This document shows positions 63,636 to 64,000 of a stretch of 64,000 nt of DNA, one piece after another. Under the pieces are notes generated by a model. The model searched no databases. It was not told the DNA's origin and was given only the letters and a program-made list of their open reading frames with translations. The position numbers were made by a program, and so were the translations under genes. Source of the DNA: Streptomyces diastaticus subsp. diastaticus (GTDB taxonomy: Bacteria; Actinomycetota; Actinomycetes; Streptomycetales; Streptomycetaceae). Location: the NCBI RefSeq assembly GCF_011170125.1, contig NZ_BLLN01000006.1, positions 1 through 64,000 on the forward strand, read 5' to 3'. Each line of letters begins with the position of its first letter. The stretch's first letter is position 1.

Positions 63636-64000
63636 GCCGTCGCCTCCGGCTTCGCCGGGGCGATCTCGGCGATCAGGCCCTCGACGAGGGTCTTGATCTC
63701 GTCGCGGATGGGGCGAACGGCCTCGACGCCCTGGCCGGCCGGGTCCTCGGGCTTCCAGTCGAGGTAGCGCTTGCCGGGGAAGACGGGGCAGGTGTCGCCG
63801 CAGCCCATGGTGATGCAGACATCCGACTCGCGGACCGCGTCGATGGTGAGGATCTTCGGCGTCTCGGCGGAGATGTCGATGCCGACTTCGGCCATGGCCT
63901 CGACGGCGGCCGGGTTGACCTGGTCGCCAGGGTTGGAGCCGGCGGAGCGGACCTCGATGCGGTCGCCGGCCAGGTGGGTCAGCCAGGCGGCGGCCATCTG
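63632..64000 (-). CDS. arsC: Arsenate reductase, thioredoxin-dependent (5' end outside window)
   Basis: The frame is open to the window edge and reads QMAAAWLTHLAGDRIEVRSA, which is the continuation of the CxxNxGRSQMAAAW block of low-molecular-weight phosphatase-type ArsC. The C-terminal redox cysteines are seen in ITMGCGDTCPVFPGKRY. The catalytic Cys is upstream of the window. It converts arsenate to arsenite with thioredoxin. About 122 residues are visible. An arsenite exporter should lie beyond the edge. Confidence 0.92.
   Translation of the reverse strand, partial: QMAAAWLTHLAGDRIEVRSAGSNPGDQVNPAAVEAMAEVGIDISAETPKILTIDAVRESDVCITMGCGDTCPVFPGKRYLDWKPEDPAGQGVEAVRPIRDEIKTLVEGLIAEIAPAKPEATA

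Overview
The window is high-GC actinobacterial DNA, almost certainly Streptomyces or a close relative. The evidence is pervasive G/C at third codon positions, frequent GTG starts, GGAGG ribosome sites, 4-nt stop/start overlaps (GTGA or ATGA), an XRE regulator paired with DUF397, an SAV2177-type methyltransferase, and a type I-C CRISPR-Cas locus with GC-rich repeats. Pseudogenes, an insertion sequence, two CRISPR arrays, minisatellites and many unrecognised small proteins mark it as accessory or chromosome-arm DNA.

Left part (1-19.5 kb). A partial TPR-type regulator is divergent from a tightly coupled cassette at 1218-7254. The cassette encodes a MoaA-like radical SAM protein, a thymidylate-kinase-like P-loop protein, an unknown protein, a sulfatase-fold protein, a Nudix hydrolase, a decayed PqqD-like segment, a lasso-B2-like protease domain and an ABC exporter. 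It ends at a perfect hairpin. An XRE/DUF397 pair follows, then an eight-gene run of unrecognised proteins (8821-13597), a second XRE regulator, an endonuclease/exonuclease/phosphatase-fold enzyme and a HAD protein. At 16.6-17.3 kb a DnaE2 tail is joined to a P-type ATPase tail. Two secreted proteins and two doubtful small genes come next.

CRISPR island (19.59-31.98 kb). A complete cas3-cas5-cas8c-cas7-cas4-cas1-cas2 operon on the minus strand lies between two arrays that are transcribed outward. Each array has a homologous leader of about 130 nt next to the cas genes. Array 1 has 23 full repeats plus one truncated repeat; array 2 has 31 repeats plus a remnant. Both distal ends abut broken gene fragments.

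Middle (32-44.6 kb). Here are hypothetical proteins, three hairpins placed in probable 5' leaders, an XRE-like DNA-binding protein, an Abi_2/HEPN-like protein, a membrane Ser/Thr kinase, a decayed tandem duplication, a SWIM zinc-finger protein, a frameshifted DUF4062 gene and a VWA protein. The mix of HEPN, DUF4062 and SWIM genes next to CRISPR suggests a defence-rich zone, which is inference.

Right part (45-64 kb). A ribose operon rbsK-rbsC-rbsB-rbsA-rbsD-deoC-gntR has a clear promoter and an operator-like palindrome in front of rbsK. About 2.4 kb without recognisable genes but with several tandem repeats follows. Then come an SAV2177-type methyltransferase and an ABC-2-type transporter operon (ATPase, two permeases) leading into a histidine kinase and response regulator. 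Between the second permease and the kinase lies an 800-bp minisatellite built from copies of the permease 3' end. A C-rich/G-quadruplex tract and a dead IS3-family element separate this from a thioredoxin reductase and an arsenate reductase gene cut by the window edge.
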